Source of the DNA: JANNXQ01 sp031425095
GTDB taxonomy: Bacteria; Verrucomicrobiota; Verrucomicrobiia; Chthoniobacterales; Chthoniobacteraceae
NCBI GenBank assembly: GCA_031425095.1
Contig: JANPIS010000234.1
Coordinates: forward strand, 1-13,153
Length of the DNA: 13,153 bases
Reading direction: 5' to 3'
Below, piece by piece: positions 6,979-13,153 of the stretch (positions are counted from its first letter, which is position 1; each line of letters opens with the position of its first letter). A program made the translations under genes and the position numbers. The notes under the pieces are model-generated. The model ran no database searches. It worked only from the letters and a program-made list of their open reading frames with translations, and was not told where the DNA came from.

Positions 6979-7956
6979 ATGAAGAAAGCCCTTATCACTG
7001 GCATCACTGGCCAAGACGGTTCTTACCTCGCGGATCTCCTTTTGGGAAAAGGGTATGAAGTCCACGGTATCATCCGGCGGGCGAGCACTTTCAATACGTC
7101 GCGTATCGACCACCTTTACAACGACCCGCATGTGCACGGGAGCCGCCTTTTCCTCCACTACGGGGATCTCGCCGACGCGCTGAACCTGACTCGCCTGATC
7201 GACCGGACCGGGCCCGACGAGGTGTACCACCTCGGAGCGCAGAGCCATGTGCGGGTGAGCTACGATATCCCGGAGTACACGGGCGACGTCACCGCGCTCG
7301 GCACCATCCGGATCCTGGAGGCGATCCGCGAGACGAAGATCCCCGCGCGCTTTTACCAGGCCTCTTCGAGTGAGATGTTTGGCAAGGTGCAGGCCGTGCC
7401 GCAGACGGAGACCACGCCCTTCTGGCCCCGCTCCCCATACGCCGTGGCGAAGGTCTATGGCTACTGGGCGACGGTGAACTACCGCGAGAGCTACGGGATG
7501 TTTGCGAGCAATGGCATCCTCTTCAACCACGAGAGCCCGCGTCGCGGTGAGACCTTCGTGACGCGCAAGATCACGCGCGCAGTGGCGGCGATCAAGAAGG
7601 GCCAGCAGAAGGAACTCTTCCTCGGCAACCTCGATGCGAAACGCGACTGGGGTTACGCGCCGGAATACGTCGAGGGAATGTGGCGCATGCTCCAGCAACC
7701 GGAAGGCGACGACTACGTGCTGGCGACGAACGAGACACACACTGTGCGCGAGTTTGTGGAGGTCGCCTTCGGCCACGCTGGGCTCGATTGGAAGGAGTTC
7801 GTGAAATTCGACCCGCGCTATGAGCGCCCAGCGGAGGTGGATCTGCTGATCGGCAATCCCGCGAAGGCGAAAGAGAAGCTCGGCTGGGAGCCCAAGACCC
7901 GGTTCAAGGAACTCGTGCAAATCATGGTCGATGCCGATCTGGCCGCTTTGAGTTGA
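6979..7956 (+). CDS. gmd: GDP-mannose 4,6-dehydratase
   Basis: GMD converts GDP-D-mannose to GDP-4-keto-6-deoxy-D-mannose, the precursor of GDP-fucose, GDP-rhamnose, GDP-perosamine and related sugars for surface glycans. It is a cytoplasmic short-chain dehydrogenase/reductase-fold enzyme. The NADP-binding GITGQDGSYL motif starts at residue 8. ASSSEMFG (128-135) supplies the active-site Ser and Glu. SPYAVAK (152-158) holds the catalytic Tyr154 and Lys158. The NHESPRRGETFVTRKI segment (183-198) is characteristic of GMD rather than other epimerases. The length of 325 residues fits the shorter GMDs. A GTG at 6937 would add 14 residues, but it sits directly against a GGGGAG with no spacing, and homology begins at MKKALITG, so I chose 6979. 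No epimerase/reductase partner gene (such as fcl) follows. Confidence 0.95.
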   Translation: MKKALITGITGQDGSYLADLLLGKGYEVHGIIRRASTFNTSRIDHLYNDPHVHGSRLFLHYGDLADALNLTRLIDRTGPDEVYHLGAQSHVRVSYDIPEYTGDVTALGTIRILEAIRETKIPARFYQASSSEMFGKVQAVPQTETTPFWPRSPYAVAKVYGYWATVNYRESYGMFASNGILFNHESPRRGETFVTRKITRAVAAIKKGQQKELFLGNLDAKRDWGYAPEYVEGMWRMLQQPEGDDYVLATNETHTVREFVEVAFGHAGLDWKEFVKFDPRYERPAEVDLLIGNPAKAKEKLGWEPKTRFKELVQIMVDADLAALS

Positions 7957-8080
7957 GGACTTACACTCTGCTTCGCCGTCGATGACCGCGGCAAGCGGGA
8001 GTGAAGACTCGGGGGAAAATCACCTTGACCCTCTCCGGCACGTCCGCCACTGTCCACGCCCTCACTTTTCCAGCACTCCT

Positions 8081-8341
8081 ATGAAAGTCTGCAGCATCAC
8101 CAATTCGCGTCCGATCAAGGGCAACAAGATTCACCGGCGCGGTCTCGCCAAAAAGAAAGGCGGCATCGGTCAGCACGTGACGAAGAGCGTGAAGCGCACT
8201 TTCGAGCCGAACTTGAAGAAGAAGCGCATCTGGGTGAGCGAGCTGAAGCGCTTCGTCACCATCAAGCTCACCGCGCGGGCTTTGAAGACCGTCACGAAGA
8301 ACGGCGCATACGTCACGCTCAAGGAAGCGGGCATCATCTAG
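8081..8341 (+). CDS. rpmB: 50S ribosomal protein L28
   Basis: This is an 86-residue, very basic protein of the large ribosomal subunit. The typical L28 pattern is seen: MKVCSITNSRPIKGNKIHRRG at the start, PNLKKKRIWV (43-52), RFVTIKLTARALKTV in the second half, and a short C-terminus. Compared with the E. coli type, it has an extra Lys/Gly-rich stretch (about 22-38). A similar insertion is known from other L28 lineages. It has only one cysteine (C4), so it lacks the paired CxxC zinc motifs of zinc-binding L28. The start codon follows a pyrimidine-rich leader without a Shine-Dalgarno. In-frame upstream sequence to 7982 is open but not L28-like. Confidence 0.96.
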   Translation: MKVCSITNSRPIKGNKIHRRGLAKKKGGIGQHVTKSVKRTFEPNLKKKRIWVSELKRFVTIKLTARALKTVTKNGAYVTLKEAGII

Positions 8342-8396
8342 ATCGCCGCGGGCCCGTTCCCAGCAAACCTTCAACCTTCTCCTCGCTCGCACCCCA

Positions 8397-8603
8397 ATGG
8401 CCTTCAGCGTCGTCAGCAAAAAGTCAGGCAAAACCTACTTCCTCCACGAGCGCCACCAGGAGCTCAAAGGCGGTCAGAAAGTGACCCTTTATTACTTCGC
8501 CGGCGAGCCCGGACAGGGCGCGATCGACGCGCTCCCCGCAGGCTACGAAGTCTCTGAAAATACCAAGACTGGACTGCCTCTGCTCAAGAAAGAGAAGAAG
8601 TAA
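8397..8603 (+). CDS. Small basic protein of unknown function
   Basis: This 68-residue protein has pI-raising Lys clusters at both ends (SKKSGKTYFLHER and LLKKEKK). The core pattern KTYFLHERxxxLKGGQKVTLYYFAGE and LPAGYEVSENTKTGLPLLKK suggests a compact beta fold. Short proteins with a similar YxLH...YFF...LPAGYEVxENxxTGLPxLKK pattern are familiar from other bacteria, but I know of no assigned function. It lies 55 bases after rpmB on the same strand and is followed by a strong hairpin at 8631, so it probably shares a transcript with rpmB. The leader is pyrimidine-rich without a Shine-Dalgarno. An RNA- or ribosome-associated role is only a guess from charge and context. Confidence 0.8.
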   Translation: MAFSVVSKKSGKTYFLHERHQELKGGQKVTLYYFAGEPGQGAIDALPAGYEVSENTKTGLPLLKKEKK

Positions 8604-8630
8604 GCCCGTCCCTGCAAAGTTGATTTTCTT

Positions 8631-8660
8631 CAGGCGACTCGGTTCCTTCCGGGTCGCCTG
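8631..8660 (+). terminator. Strong hairpin after rpmB and the small protein gene
   Basis: A 12-bp stem (CAGGCGACTCGG against CCGGGTCGCCTG, one T-G wobble) encloses a 6-base TTCCTT loop, 27 bases after the stop codon. The downstream tract ATTGCTTT is only moderately T-rich, so termination may be imperfect. Position and stem strength support a transcript end for the rpmB unit. Confidence 0.7.
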
Positions 8661-8669
8661 ATTGCTTTC

Positions 8670-8707
8670 GGCGGGGCCCCCCCGCCTGGCGATCGCGCTT
8701 GAAGCGC
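8670..8707. repeat. Second hairpin and 13-base palindrome upstream of the CobW gene
   Basis: GGCGGGG pairs with CCCCGCC across a CCC loop (8670-8686), 9 bases after the main terminator. It is followed by GCGCTT-G-AAGCGC (8695-8707), a near-perfect palindrome 43 bases before the CobW start. The first could reinforce termination. The second has operator-like size. Neither resembles the AT-rich consensus of Zur sites. Confidence 0.35.
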
Positions 8708-8749
8708 TGCGCTCCGCGAGCCATCAGTCCCTCCTCACTCACTCCAGCC

Positions 8750-9706
8750 ATGTCCGCACCCACACCCGTCCCTGTCACCATCCTCACCGGCTTCCTCGGC
8801 GCCGGGAAGACCACGCTGCTCAACTACATCCTCAAGCAGCAGCACGGCTACAAATTCGCCGTCATCGTCAATGAAGTAGGCAAGATCGGCATCGATGGCG
8901 CGCTCATCGAGAAGACGGACGACGACGTGCTCGAGCTGAGCAACGGCTGCATGTGCTGCACCGTCCGCAAGGATCTGGTCAAAGGCGTGCAGAATCTGCT
9001 CAAGCGCGGCGGCTTCGACTACCTGCTTATCGAGACCACCGGCATCGCCGATCCCGGCCCGATCGCGCAGACCTTCCTCAATATCCCGCAGCTCCAGCAA
9101 TTCGTGCGGCTCGACTCGATCATCACCGTCGTCGATGCCGAGCAAATCGCGAAGCAGATGCAGGACACCGAGACTGCACGTGAGCAGATCGCGATGGCTG
9201 ACTTCATCCTGCTGAACAAGACCGACCTCGTGGATGAGGCCCATCTCACCACGACCGAGGACGTGATCCGGAAGCTCAACCCGCACGCGACGATGTTCCG
9301 CACAAACCAGTCGCAGGCGAACCTCAAGGAACTGCTCGACATGAACGCCTTCAATCTCGACCGCAAGATCGAGATCGACCCGGAGTTCCTCAACGAACTC
9401 CGCCAGCGGCACCACCACGACATCGAGTCGCTCTCTTTCGAATTCGACCGACCGTTCGCCGTGGAGAAGTTCGAGTTCTTCATCCAGGAACTCTCGGAGA
9501 AGGAGAAAGTATTTCGCTCCAAAGGCTTCCTCGCGATCATCGGCAATCCCCGTCGCGCCATCTTCCATGGCGTCAACAACCGCTTCACCATCATGTGGGA
9601 CCGCCTCTGGGAAAAAGACGAAAAGCGCACCAGCCAGCTCGTCTTCATCGGCAAGGGCCTCAAGGAGGCCGACATCCGGGCGAAGCTCGAGAAGTGTCTC
9701 GGGTAA
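8750..9706 (+). CDS. CobW/COG0523-family metal-chaperone GTPase
   Basis: These G3E-family P-loop GTPases deliver metal ions, often zinc, to client proteins in the cytoplasm. The 318-residue protein has Walker A GFLGAGKTT (14-22), the metal-binding GCMCC motif (66-70, C67/C69/C70), Walker B-like IETTGIADP (94-102) and the guanine-specificity motif NKTD (156-159). A His-rich run, RHHHDIE (220-226), lies at the start of the C-terminal CobW_C region, which continues through GFLAIIGNPRRAIFHGV (259-275). The start is set at the ATG of MSAPTPVPVTILTG; an in-frame TTG at 8699 would add 17 unlikely residues. Cobalamin genes are absent nearby, so a zinc or general metallochaperone role (YjiA/YeiR/ZNG1-like) is more likely than cobaltochelatase support. 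No Zur-like site is visible upstream. Confidence 0.93.
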   Translation: MSAPTPVPVTILTGFLGAGKTTLLNYILKQQHGYKFAVIVNEVGKIGIDGALIEKTDDDVLELSNGCMCCTVRKDLVKGVQNLLKRGGFDYLLIETTGIADPGPIAQTFLNIPQLQQFVRLDSIITVVDAEQIAKQMQDTETAREQIAMADFILLNKTDLVDEAHLTTTEDVIRKLNPHATMFRTNQSQANLKELLDMNAFNLDRKIEIDPEFLNELRQRHHHDIESLSFEFDRPFAVEKFEFFIQELSEKEKVFRSKGFLAIIGNPRRAIFHGVNNRFTIMWDRLWEKDEKRTSQLVFIGKGLKEADIRAKLEKCLG

Positions 9707-9804
9707 ACGTTTCGGCACATGTCATTTGGCCGCTTCGGTGCTCTCTTCATCCTCGGGCGGTGCTGGTTGCGGGCCGGATGCTATGGGTAAGGTAAGAAGG
9801 GCGA

Positions 9805-10953
9805 ATGGAATCGCAGCAACCCAAAATCCTGATCGTCGGAGCGGGAATCGGTGGCCTGACACTGGCCATCGCCCTGCGCCAGAACGGAACGACGGCGGTC
9901 ATCTGGGAAAAAGCGCGGGTCCTCCGCGAGATCGGAGCAGGGCTGCTGCTAACGCCGAACGCCCTCTGGATACTCCGACGGCTGGGCTTGCTCGATCAAG
10001 CGTGCGGAGCGGGCCGCGTGATCAGCCGTTGGGAAATTCTTAGTCGCAGCGGTCGCGTGCTGCAGACCTTTCGTCAGGACGGAGAGATGCCTTCGGTCAG
10101 CGTCACGCGTTCTGCATTTCAACAGATGCTGCTTTCCAGATTACCGCCGGAAGCCGTGCTCCTGAATCATGAGGTGCGTGGGGTGATGCCTGCGACCGAA
10201 ACCGAAACCATGGCCGCAACCTCGGCTCACAGCGTGACCTTTTCCGCACACCTGATCGTCGGCGCGGATGGCGGAAACTCAGTCGTTCGCGCCGCTGTCG
10301 GAGATGCGCGGATGCCGCGGGTGCTTGGCTACGTCGGCTGGCGAGGGCTTGTGGGCCATGTCCCGAGAGGATGGGAGGACGGACGCATCTCGGAATCGTG
10401 GGGTGACGGCGCGCGCTTCGGGATCGCACCGGTCGCTGCCGGTCGGACTTATTGGTATGCGACGGAAAATAGAGCGGCGGGATGGAGTGTTCCCATCGAG
10501 GAGAGGAAGGCTCATCTTCTGAAACGATTCCGGAAATGGCATGCTCCAGTATGTGATCTCGTTGCGGCGACGAATGACGACGACATCTTGCTCAGCCCGA
10601 TTTCAGAGCAGCACACGCTCCGCTCGTGGCATCGCGGATCCGTGACGCTGCTGGGAGATGCGGCGCATCTGATGTCGCCCAATCTCGGCCAGGGCGCGGC
10701 GATGGCGATGGAGGATGCGTGGGTGCTTGCCGGATGCCTCCGGGAGCACGGCAGCGGCAGCGCTGCACTTCTCCAATACGAAAAACTCCGCAAGCGGCGG
10801 ACGTCATCGATTGTCTGGTTGTCGCATCAAGTCGGCAGGCTCATTCAGATCGAATATCCGATACTCACGATGGCGCGGGATGCGGCCTTGCGCTTGACTC
10901 CGGATTGGATCGGCACGCGCTCGCTGGCGCCGGTTTTCAACTTCCGCGCGTGA
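9805..10953 (+). CDS. FAD-dependent aromatic-ring/isoprenoid-type monooxygenase
   Basis: Flavoproteins of this class (UbiH / salicylate hydroxylase / zeaxanthin epoxidase group) use NAD(P)H and O2 to hydroxylate or epoxidise organic substrates. The 382-residue protein has the FAD Rossmann motif VGAGIGG (11-17) followed by an acidic residue (E35), the DG motif VGADGGNSVVR (152-162), and the second FAD/ribityl motif GDAAHLMSPNLGQGAAMAMED (284-304). The core is a complete single-component monooxygenase of usual length. The C-terminal ~80 residues have no FHA or other added domain. A probable Shine-Dalgarno (AGAAGG) lies 4 bases before the ATG, unusual in this window. The desaturase-like gene follows after 26 bases, so cotranscription is likely. 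The substrate is not determinable from sequence; the membrane neighbours suggest a lipid or isoprenoid. Confidence 0.92.
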   Translation: MESQQPKILIVGAGIGGLTLAIALRQNGTTAVIWEKARVLREIGAGLLLTPNALWILRRLGLLDQACGAGRVISRWEILSRSGRVLQTFRQDGEMPSVSVTRSAFQQMLLSRLPPEAVLLNHEVRGVMPATETETMAATSAHSVTFSAHLIVGADGGNSVVRAAVGDARMPRVLGYVGWRGLVGHVPRGWEDGRISESWGDGARFGIAPVAAGRTYWYATENRAAGWSVPIEERKAHLLKRFRKWHAPVCDLVAATNDDDILLSPISEQHTLRSWHRGSVTLLGDAAHLMSPNLGQGAAMAMEDAWVLAGCLREHGSGSAALLQYEKLRKRRTSSIVWLSHQVGRLIQIEYPILTMARDAALRLTPDWIGTRSLAPVFNFRA

Positions 10954-10979
10954 ACGGGCATGTTATCCAATCTGACGCC

Positions 10980-11789
10980 ATGAATGCAGCGACGACCGAC
11001 TTTCCATCGCTGAGCGAACTCGGACGAGATCTTCTGCAGGTCTCCGTCATTCGCCGTGCGGTTTCGTTAACTGTCCCGTTTGCGCTGGTCGCCCTTTTCT
11101 TTGTTTTTGCCGTGCGCGGTCTGTGGATTCCCGCGCTCGCCTGCCCGGTAGCCTTGAGCTTTCTGACCTACGGCTCCACGTCTCACGACCTCGTGCATCG
11201 CACCCTGCGTCTGCCGCCGTGTCTCAATGAGCCGTTGCTCTGCGCGATGGAACTGATCTGCCTGCGCAGCGGTCATGCTTATCGGGCCAGTCACCTTCAT
11301 CACCACGCGCATTTCCCGGCGGACGACGACTTGGAATCGGGGGCTGCGCGACTGCCGCTGACGTGGGCGCTGCTCGACGGCGTGACGCTGCAATACCGGC
11401 TCTTCTTTTTTGCGCTGCAAAAGCGCGGACCGCACCGCGCGTGGATGATCGGCGAAGGCATTGCGGTCGTCGGCTTGGTCGCAGGTGCTCTCGCGAGTCT
11501 CTCGTGGACACCGCTCCCCGCGCTTTACTGTTTGCTCATGATTACCGGGAGCTGGATCTTTCCCATCGCTACGGTCCTCATCCCCCACAACCCCCGAGGC
11601 GAGCACGAGTGGACACAGACGCGGTTGTTTCGCGGCAGGGTGCTTTCGGTTCTCGCGTTCGAACATCTCTACCACTTGGAGCACCACCTTTATCCACAAG
11701 TGCCGCATCACAACTGGCCCGAACTCGCGCGCCGGCTCGATCCGCACTTTTCCCGGCTCGGACTGCGTCCGATCAAGCTGTTCTTCTAA
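10980..11789 (+). CDS. Membrane di-iron fatty acid desaturase / carotenoid hydroxylase-ketolase-like enzyme
   Basis: This superfamily uses a histidine-bound di-iron centre at the cytoplasmic membrane face to desaturate, hydroxylate or ketolate lipids. The 269-residue protein has the histidine clusters in the right order: HDLVH (69-73); HLHHHAH (105-111), followed by FPADDDLES; and HLYHLEHHLYPQVPHH (229-244). Additional histidines occur at 203 and 209. Hydrophobic segments lie at about 30-65, 84-95, 160-178 and 181-201. Short length, the HHHAH...DDDLE stretch and EHHLYPQVPHHNW resemble CrtR/CrtW-type carotenoid enzymes as much as classical acyl desaturases, so I leave the substrate open. The start is the ATG 26 bases after the monooxygenase stop; the frame extends upstream inside that gene without family similarity. 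The next gene begins one base after its stop. Confidence 0.87.
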   Translation: MNAATTDFPSLSELGRDLLQVSVIRRAVSLTVPFALVALFFVFAVRGLWIPALACPVALSFLTYGSTSHDLVHRTLRLPPCLNEPLLCAMELICLRSGHAYRASHLHHHAHFPADDDLESGAARLPLTWALLDGVTLQYRLFFFALQKRGPHRAWMIGEGIAVVGLVAGALASLSWTPLPALYCLLMITGSWIFPIATVLIPHNPRGEHEWTQTRLFRGRVLSVLAFEHLYHLEHHLYPQVPHHNWPELARRLDPHFSRLGLRPIKLFF

Positions 11790-11790
11790 G

Positions 11791-12774
11791 ATGAAGCCTG
11801 TGACTCGGCCCGACGAAGAGGGTTTCCTGACTGGGCTCATCGGAGACGGGCGTCCGTTGCTCGGGCTGACCGGCATCGCCCTAGCACTGTCCGGTGTCTT
11901 CGCGCTCTTTCTTTCGGCGACCGGCGCCTTTCTCCCACACGATGTGGAGTATCTTGGAATGACCTCGAAACAGCTCTGCGCACTCCAGGAGTGTCGGATC
12001 GTCCATTTTATGTTCCACGATCGCGTGGCATTCGGCGGAGTGCTCATCGCAATCGGAACGCTCTACCTGTGGCTCGCCCACTTTCCGATGAAGCACGGCG
12101 AGGAGTGGGCTTGGTGGGTTTTTGCGGCTTCCGGTGCGACCGGTTTCACCAGCTTTCTTTGCTATCTCGGTTACGGCTATCTCGACACATGGCACGGCGC
12201 GGCGACGCTTGCCTTGTTGCCGCTCTATCTGATCGGGATGTGGAAAAGCCACACGTTCCTAGCCAAACCGCGCGAGGGGTTCCGTTCGTTGCTTGCCTGG
12301 GGTGTCCCTCTGAACTGGAGAACACGCAGGGGCTTTGGTCGCATCTGCCTGCTTCTAACGGGGCTGGGGAAAATCGGGGCTGGCAGCGTCATCATGCTGG
12401 TTGGAATGACATCGGTCTTTGTTCCGCAGGACCTGCAATACATGGGCCTTCAGGCAGACGAACTTTTCGCGATCAATCCCAGGTTGGTGCCGTTGATTGC
12501 GCATGATCGCGCCGGCTTTGGCGGTGGGTTGTTCAGCTCTGGACTGATGGTCGCACTGATCGTCTGGAAGGCGCCGATCGGGCGGGCTCTTTGGCAGGCT
12601 CTTCTCATCGCCGGAACTGTTGGGTTTGCATGCGCTATCGGAATCCATATCTCCATCGGTTACACCGACCTGACTCACGTGGGTCCCGCCATACTCGGTG
12701 CCGCGATTTTTGCGACTGGCATCATCTTCACCGCACCGACAACCCGAACCTCCGAAGGGGGATTGCCAAGGTGA
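11791..12774 (+). CDS. Unrecognised membrane protein made of two copies of one domain
   Basis: This 327-residue protein is not one I can name. About eight hydrophobic segments fall into two repeats, residues ~20-150 and ~181-311, offset by about 162. Matching positions are FLPHDVEYLG (47-56) with FVPQDLQYMG (210-219); HDRVAFGG (76-83) with HDRAGFGG (238-245); and YLDTWH (130-135) with YTDLTH (291-296). The repeated Asp, His-Asp-Arg and Asp-x-x-His positions lie at the ends of predicted helices. They look like a conserved binding or active site, possibly for metal, haem or protons; this is inference. It starts one base after the desaturase stop, implying tight coupling with it. A role as electron donor, quinone/haem partner or substrate handler for the two oxygenases is possible but unproven. 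Confidence 0.88.
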   Translation: MKPVTRPDEEGFLTGLIGDGRPLLGLTGIALALSGVFALFLSATGAFLPHDVEYLGMTSKQLCALQECRIVHFMFHDRVAFGGVLIAIGTLYLWLAHFPMKHGEEWAWWVFAASGATGFTSFLCYLGYGYLDTWHGAATLALLPLYLIGMWKSHTFLAKPREGFRSLLAWGVPLNWRTRRGFGRICLLLTGLGKIGAGSVIMLVGMTSVFVPQDLQYMGLQADELFAINPRLVPLIAHDRAGFGGGLFSSGLMVALIVWKAPIGRALWQALLIAGTVGFACAIGIHISIGYTDLTHVGPAILGAAIFATGIIFTAPTTRTSEGGLPR

Positions 12775-12858
12775 GCAAACGGCGCTGGGAACCCAAACCA
12801 CATGGTGCCGCCCAATGCGGTGCAACGGAACTTTCAACCAATTGAACCCGTCTTCACC

Positions 12859-13153
12859 ATGCCCACGCCACACACCACCATCCAGTCACCCCACTTGCTC
12901 TCTTCTTTCGACCTCCGCGGCCTGGCGCTGCGCAATCGTGTGGTGATGGCGCCGCTCACTCGGGCGCGGGCGGGGCGGGAGCGGGTGCCGAATGACTTGA
13001 TGGTCGAATATTACACGCAGCGCGCTTCGGCGGGGTTGATCATCAGCGAGGCGACGACGATCTCGGAGCAGGCAAATGGGTGGGTGGATTCGCCGGGCGT
13101 TTACACCGACGAGCAGGAGGCGGGTTGGCGGAAGATCGTGGCGGCGTTGCATG
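12859..13153 (+). CDS. NADH:flavin oxidoreductase, Old Yellow Enzyme family (3' end outside window)
   Basis: Old Yellow Enzymes are FMN-dependent ene-reductases that reduce activated C=C bonds, and often nitro groups, with NAD(P)H in the cytoplasm. About 98 N-terminal residues are visible. LRNRVVMAPLTRARA (about 22-36) carries the FMN-contacting PLT segment. NDLMVEYYTQRASAGLIISEA (42-62) is the expected second strand and helix region, and PGVYTDEQEAGWRKI follows in the family's usual place. The sequence resembles the NemA/XenA-like classical branch. The gene begins 84 bases after the duplicated membrane protein gene, so it may belong to the same transcript or have its own promoter. No clear promoter or Shine-Dalgarno is seen in the gap; the leader is pyrimidine-rich. 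Confidence 0.9.
   Translation, partial: MPTPHTTIQSPHLLSSFDLRGLALRNRVVMAPLTRARAGRERVPNDLMVEYYTQRASAGLIISEATTISEQANGWVDSPGVYTDEQEAGWRKIVAALH

Noticed and set aside
6961..7920. Long minus-strand open frame opposite gmd
   Set aside because: The plus strand encodes a complete GDP-mannose dehydratase; the antisense product is low-complexity Arg/Leu/Val sequence.
8025..8053. TTGACC as a possible -35 box upstream of rpmB
   Set aside because: No credible -10 hexamer occurs 16-18 bases downstream, where the sequence is GC-rich (around CACTGT).
8735..9718. Long minus-strand open frame opposite the CobW GTPase
   Set aside because: The plus strand has Walker A, GCMCC and NKTD motifs; the antisense product is a Glu/Leu/Val-rich shadow.
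12775..12858. Possible promoter or terminator between the duplicated membrane protein and the Old Yellow Enzyme genes
   Set aside because: No hairpin with a T-run and no convincing -35/-10 pair could be found by eye in these 84 bases.

Overview
The window is GC-rich, densely coded DNA from a Gram-negative bacterium. LpxK (lipid A synthesis) implies an outer membrane. The overall mix suggests Verrucomicrobiota, perhaps Opitutales-like: a long-insert L28, an Opitutus-style housekeeping set, and start codons mostly without Shine-Dalgarno sequences. The phylum is an inference from gene content and style, not a measured placement. No rRNA, tRNA, CRISPR array, insertion sequence or phage gene is visible, and no gap without a gene exceeds about 150 bases.

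Layout. (1) Bases 1-2745, plus strand: two tandem paralogous polytopic membrane proteins, the first cut by the window edge. Both have GT-C-like features and a C-terminal soluble domain. (2) Bases 2752-6096, minus strand, read from thrB: homoserine kinase (thrB), a PemK/MazF-type toxin-antitoxin pair, a small four-helix membrane protein, then lpxK, which converges on the tandem pair. A terminator-like hairpin lies inside the last codons of lpxK. (3) Bases 6175-9706, plus strand: RNase PH (rph, divergent from thrB), GDP-mannose 4,6-dehydratase (gmd), ribosomal protein L28 (rpmB), a 68-residue conserved-looking small protein, a strong hairpin, and a CobW/COG0523 GTPase. (4) Bases 9805-12774, plus strand: a tight three-gene unit made of an FAD monooxygenase, a membrane di-iron desaturase/carotenoid-hydroxylase-like enzyme, and an unrecognised membrane protein built from two copies of one domain. 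It is followed by the start of an Old Yellow Enzyme gene that runs off the window.

Regions 2 and 3 are core metabolism and envelope work: lipid A, threonine, GDP-sugars for surface glycans, tRNA 3' processing, translation and metal homeostasis. Region 4 looks like accessory oxidative metabolism of a hydrophobic substrate. It pairs a zeaxanthin-epoxidase-like flavoprotein family with a CrtR/CrtW-like histidine-box enzyme and an unknown membrane partner, and is the best candidate here for an undescribed system. Its substrate cannot be read from the sequence.
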